From positions 7,852,232 to 7,912,649 of the forward strand of contig BDGG01000001.1 in assembly GCA_001949185.1 (NCBI GenBank): a stretch of 60,418 bases of DNA, given 5' to 3'. Positions 56,293-60,418 of the stretch are shown in pieces. A program made the position numbers and the translations under genes. Each line of letters starts with the position of its first letter. The first letter of the stretch is position 1. The stretch is from Ramazzottius varieornatus. Lineage: Eukaryota > Tardigrada > Eutardigrada > Parachela > Ramazzottiidae. The notes under the pieces are model-generated. The model did no database searches, was not told the DNA's origin, and worked only from the letters and a program-made list of their open reading frames with translations.

Positions 56293-59153
56293 ATGTCATG
56301 ACCGATATCAAAGCTCAAATTGGTAGCAGCTCGGTGCATCACGTCAGTTCGAAATCAACGCCAGAAGATGTCTTTAATTGCATGTTGTGACCGCTGAACC
56401 ACAAAGCTTCCAGTGATGATCTCCCGCTTCATCACCTGTGTTTTGGAGCCTATCGTCTATACGGTTGCTCGCTGGAAGCGTGCCACTTTAATAAGAAGCT
56501 TGATAAACCGTTTTTCTCAAAGGCCGCACTCTCTTATAGTTTTAGAGTTTATCTGCCTATACCAAACTTCTGTTCTTGTAATCGCAACGCGGCAGTTTGT
56601 CGATATCTGCAGGCGAAAGAAGCTAGAAAAGCTGATGAGTATCTGCATGACCCCGTAAAACGGCTCGGCGTGTACTGGCGAAGCTGTTCCCAAGTTTATC
56701 AAGTACATTTACACGAGTTACTGTACGTTTTGTGCCACGTGCACGGTACCAATCATCGCGAGTAAACAAATTCGGTGCTTTGGTCAATCGACTTTAGGAG
56801 ATAGCGTAAGCAGTGCGGACAACGCGAACTTGGCACCGGGCTTTACCACTTGCTTCACCAACGACGGGATTCTCCTTGCCACTGAACTGCTTACCGTTAT
56901 TCAACAATTTGTCGTTACTCTCCGTTAAAAGAGTTTCAAGTGCGTAGGAATCACAGTTCGTAGGAACTCTAACCAGCCTACAAAATTGTAACATCAGTAG
57001 AAACCAAACTATTTGTTTTGTCGATATAAACTGTCGTGGTAAAGATGTTCAGTAGTCGGATTAGTCTGTGCTTTTCCAGTGGCTGACATGCTATTTCTCG
57101 ATAACCAGCCTTATCCATTGCTCTTACCGATTGACTCCAGTTCGTTTTGCATTCGTGCTCGGGAACCGGACTGTTGTTTGACTTCTTCCAGGTACATGGG
57201 TGATAGTAACGCGAAACGCATGCAACAGCCATGACCATATTTCTGGGAGCATTTGTCAAGAAAGTAAAACCAAACATATATTATAAACGTACATTATATA
57301 TTTATAACATTCCGACCATGTACCTTTTAATTCAGCGTCATTTTCACTCTAACTTTTCAGTTGTCCGTCGTACCCAGTTCTCACGACTTGCTTCCAAAAA
57401 ACCCTTCACCACTCCTTGAACGGCATTCCGTATAACCGCGTACGGTTTATACGATATACTTTCAGTTCCGTATAGCGCAAAGGTGTTCGCCACATCGGCG
57501 TACTTCTCACAGGGAAGCCATCACGACCGGAATGTTGACCAAAAACGCGTTGGACGGTCCTTTGACGCGCGACGATTAGAAGAAGTTGTGGTCAGGTTTG
57601 CTCATGCACTTTGGAGCGAAGATCAACGCTGAATTTCAGCGAACGACGAATTTCTGCAGCAAACCCATCGCTGTCCATTTTCCGGCTGCCGTATTTTTCC
57701 GTATTCTCCGTAAATCATCACATCTGCTTGGCCGCTCAGCAGATGCTTCTTCCAGACGGACTCCAGAGCGTCGGTGTTTCTAGGTGAAGCGGTGTCGTTG
57801 GACGAACAAACTGTCTGCTAGTTCCTTAACAGAAAGAACATCTCGCCAGGTCACAGATTCGAGAGCGGGAGAAACAATAGTGATTCGTGGACTTCTATTT
57901 CTCAAATTAGACGTAAACTGATGACTGGCTGCGACTGTCTTCTTTAGAGTAGAGCTTCAAGCAGCATGAAAAAATCAACGCGAAGGCTGACTAGCTTATC
58001 ATCATTGAAAATTCGCGCTCTCTCCACGCTTGGATTTCCGGAATTCTCACGCTGCAAAACGCTGTACAAGAAAACAACGCTGAGCACTCTGAGCATAACA
58101 GGTGTTTTGGCAAAAAATCAAGCATGATTTTGTACCGCATGCTGTGCAAAGCTCGTTACAAGTACCAGTTACAAATAAACGGTGAATTTTGGCTTGCATG
58201 AGGGTGGAAAGGCGTCAAAAAATCGGTTGCTTGTTTTACCACCCGTGAGGCTGGAAAGACTTCAAATATCTGCACGGTGAAAAGCTGATTTTGGAAGACT
58301 GTGTGAGCTGTGACTAAGTAAAACGCCGCGTCGCGATAGCCCTCCAAGCAGCGTGGCCACGCTGTACGACGCTCATCCACGCTGCAGGACCAGCGTGCAT
58401 CAGCGTGGTAGTGGTACAGCGAGACCACGCTGCATGAACCTCTAGTTTGAAGTAAGCTTCAACCGAAAGAGGACCTGAAAATATATTCGGTGCACTTCGC
58501 AGCCTCTATACGGTACCCGCGATCGTGTTCCCTAGCTTGTTTTTCGGCGGGAACCATCTTGTAAGCCAGGGTGAAAGATTTCTTGATCCTTCTGAGGGTT
58601 AAGGGCTCCAAGCCCAGTCGGTGTAGTCGACTACAATATCGCTCGGTGGAAGAGTCCTCGATTGCAGGTCACAAGTTGACTGTCTGGAGGAACATTCGTT
58701 AACAGTCTTCGATAAGCCCTTTCTGTGGAGGACTCCAGACCACACTACGATAATTAAGCATATAATGAAATCCTTCACCAGTCGTTTACATGACAAGCGC
58801 TAGATTATACTTGAGTAACCATATGCATGTGTGATGAGAACCTTCAACCAAATAGCATTCATAAGTCAACTTCACTAACTAGTGAAACTGGACTTTCCAC
58901 TCAACCACGGATACATGCCATTCTCAACGCGACCGCAAAGCGCGCATGATGGAGTGGGTGAAACATTTCAGCAGTTTCTCACCGTGGTAATCATTCACGT
59001 TTCTCATATTCATTTTTCCATGGTGGAGTTTTCCAACGTTCTACTGTTCACATGTCTGTGTGTTTCAGTTTGTTTATTCGTTCAACATTGGTTCATTTAA
59101 CTCCTTTTCTTCTTACATGACTGTACAAAAGCTACAGTATACTGTAATGCGCA
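56293..59153. other. Gene-poor stretch
   Basis: No gene with support. A cluster of CACGCTG and CAGCGTG motifs lies at 58346-58436. Confidence 0.35.
58346..58436. repeat. CACGCTG/CAGCGTG inverted motif cluster
   Basis: At least six occurrences in both orientations within 90 bases, including GCAGCGTGGCCACGCTGT, a near-perfect palindrome. Further scattered copies lie at 58030-58085. Confidence 0.5.
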
Positions 59154-59671
59154 ATGTCCCTTATCGTTTCGGAATCGACTGAATGCGGAAACGATTGCTG
59201 CCTGAGAATCCAGAGAGTTTTCGAAAGCCAACATGGACATCTTATGCGTGCTTTCAGAAAAGAGTGCGTCAAGATCAGGAAAACCATGGAAAGAATACAG
59301 ACAGAAAAAGACATTGACCCGATCACCAAAACAACAATCGGAACTCTAATGCTGGAAATCAGTGAAACTTGTATCCAGCTACCACCTGCTTATAGAAACA
59401 TGGGACGTTTGATGACAGATCATCTACGAACGACGAAGTGCCGATACAAAAACTCAAAGGATGCAATTACGAGGCTCACGAAAACCTGGGAGACTGAAAT
59501 CGTAAGTAAAACCATGAAAGACGCATGATAATCGTTCCGACTAAATACCGTGAGCCTGCAACAATTTCTCTTTAGGTAAAATCGCTCGCTCGCTCTGTAG
59601 ACATGCTTTCAATAACGACCCTTTTTGTCCAGAGTGAAATAAGTCTTCCAACGGTCGGTAGGATCAGATGA
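59154..59671 (+). CDS. Candidate two-exon gene for a small helical protein
   Basis: Exon 59154-59501 ends GAAATC|gtaagt and the next exon 59576-59671 follows the acceptor tttctctttag; both are phase 0, giving 147 residues. The sequence is Lys/Arg/Glu-rich and probably helical (RKECVKIRKTMERIQTEKDID). It has three Cys near the start (ECGNDCCLR), no signal peptide and no recognised family. Support is the splice pair and the open frame only. Confidence 0.35.
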
Positions 59672-60418
59672 GTAGTTTAGCTTCGGTTCTTTCGAACGCA
59701 ATACTCTCTTGCAAAATTAGGTCGAGATTTATTTTGGATCGATTACAAGGCGTGGCAGCCAGCGTAAGGTTACCTATATATGATCTCACCTTTAGAAATT
59801 CACGTCGGAACTTTTTATCTCGACGTTCTCGCGGAGACAACCTTCTAGACCTGGCTGGTAATCGTCTTTCAAAGTTACACCTTCTCAGCTCGTCAAGGCA
59901 ACGATACTTTGATGTACGCAGTTTACAATCAGAATGTTTGTTTGGCAGGACCTTTGCGCGGAAGGTTAAAACAAAGCAAGATACGAAATTATAATCGCGA
60001 ATAATAAATGTTACCCCGATCAGCTAGCGCGCACGTTCTTGCGCCCAACAAAACAAACAGTTGTAGGACTTTTTCACCTGTCTTCCAGTGTGGGCGGCCA
60101 TCACCACTATAAGTAGTTTTCCGGTTTGATGGGTATTTCTATCAGGCTCCGACATTTGCCAGATATGGTGTCACGCATTGTATGATACGGCGGCTCGCAG
60201 AGTCAAGTTGGGAAGCACCCATTTCTTCCCCGTTCGTAACATGTGCATGATATCGTGCCTACGATAATAAACACATCCTTAGACTCGCCCAAAGTACGTG
60301 TCATTCTATGTATACAATTTGGGCGAAGTTTTTCTGCAAGAAACTCTGTAATGTGCTACCTTACCCAAATTACATGCCAAGCAATTGGGGGAGGTTAGGT
60401 ATACAGGTGCACGTCGTC
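59672..60418. other. Right-edge stretch, no gene recognised
   Basis: One 108-codon frame (59668-59994) has no splice or domain support. Small inverted motifs around CAATTTGGGC (60316) and ACCCAAATTAC (60364) are present. Confidence 0.35.

Overview
This is nuclear DNA from an animal. Two housekeeping genes are complete and typically metazoan: cullin-3 (12434-16712) and the alpha subunit of cytosolic phenylalanyl-tRNA synthetase (36574-39468). Both are split by short GT-AG introns (about 55-530 bp), and there are many DNA transposons and non-LTR elements. The species cannot be named from the sequence. Exon boundaries given here are hand-read from splice consensus, reading phase and family alignment.

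Left third (1-23 kb). A minus-strand gene runs off the left edge and joins a RING-H2 finger, a chromodomain and a proline-rich tail. A decayed tnp2/CACTA-like transposase follows, then a BEN-like gene (5064-7228). Next are two divergently transcribed small secreted-protein genes (8249-8919 minus, 9614-10373 plus), then cullin-3. A frameshifted paralogue of the BEN-like gene lies at 18842-20732. It is followed by a broken Ty3/gypsy reverse transcriptase and a small LDL-receptor-class-A membrane protein.

Middle (24-36.5 kb). This is a transposon graveyard: a hAT C-terminal fragment, an APE-type LINE, a second LINE with a C-terminal restriction-like endonuclease, a second hAT, and a pogo/Tigger-like transposon with about 170-bp terminal inverted repeats.

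Right part. After PheRS alpha come two abutting TA-flanked inverted-repeat elements (39871-40510), an unrecognised Ser/Thr-rich gene (43197-45502 minus), a 3.3-kb minisatellite with an assembly gap, a third hAT relic, and about 8 kb with only two weak gene candidates.

Two patterns stand out. First, about nine copies of an approximately 85-bp near-palindrome (arms ending GTGGCGCAC) are scattered, and seven lie inside introns; five are in three introns of the PheRS gene alone. Second, a TA-flanked MITE family whose ends read CTGTAAAA and TTTTACAG, resembling a splice donor and acceptor, has a diverged copy lying across the first intron of a secreted-protein gene. This looks like intron creation by a transposon.
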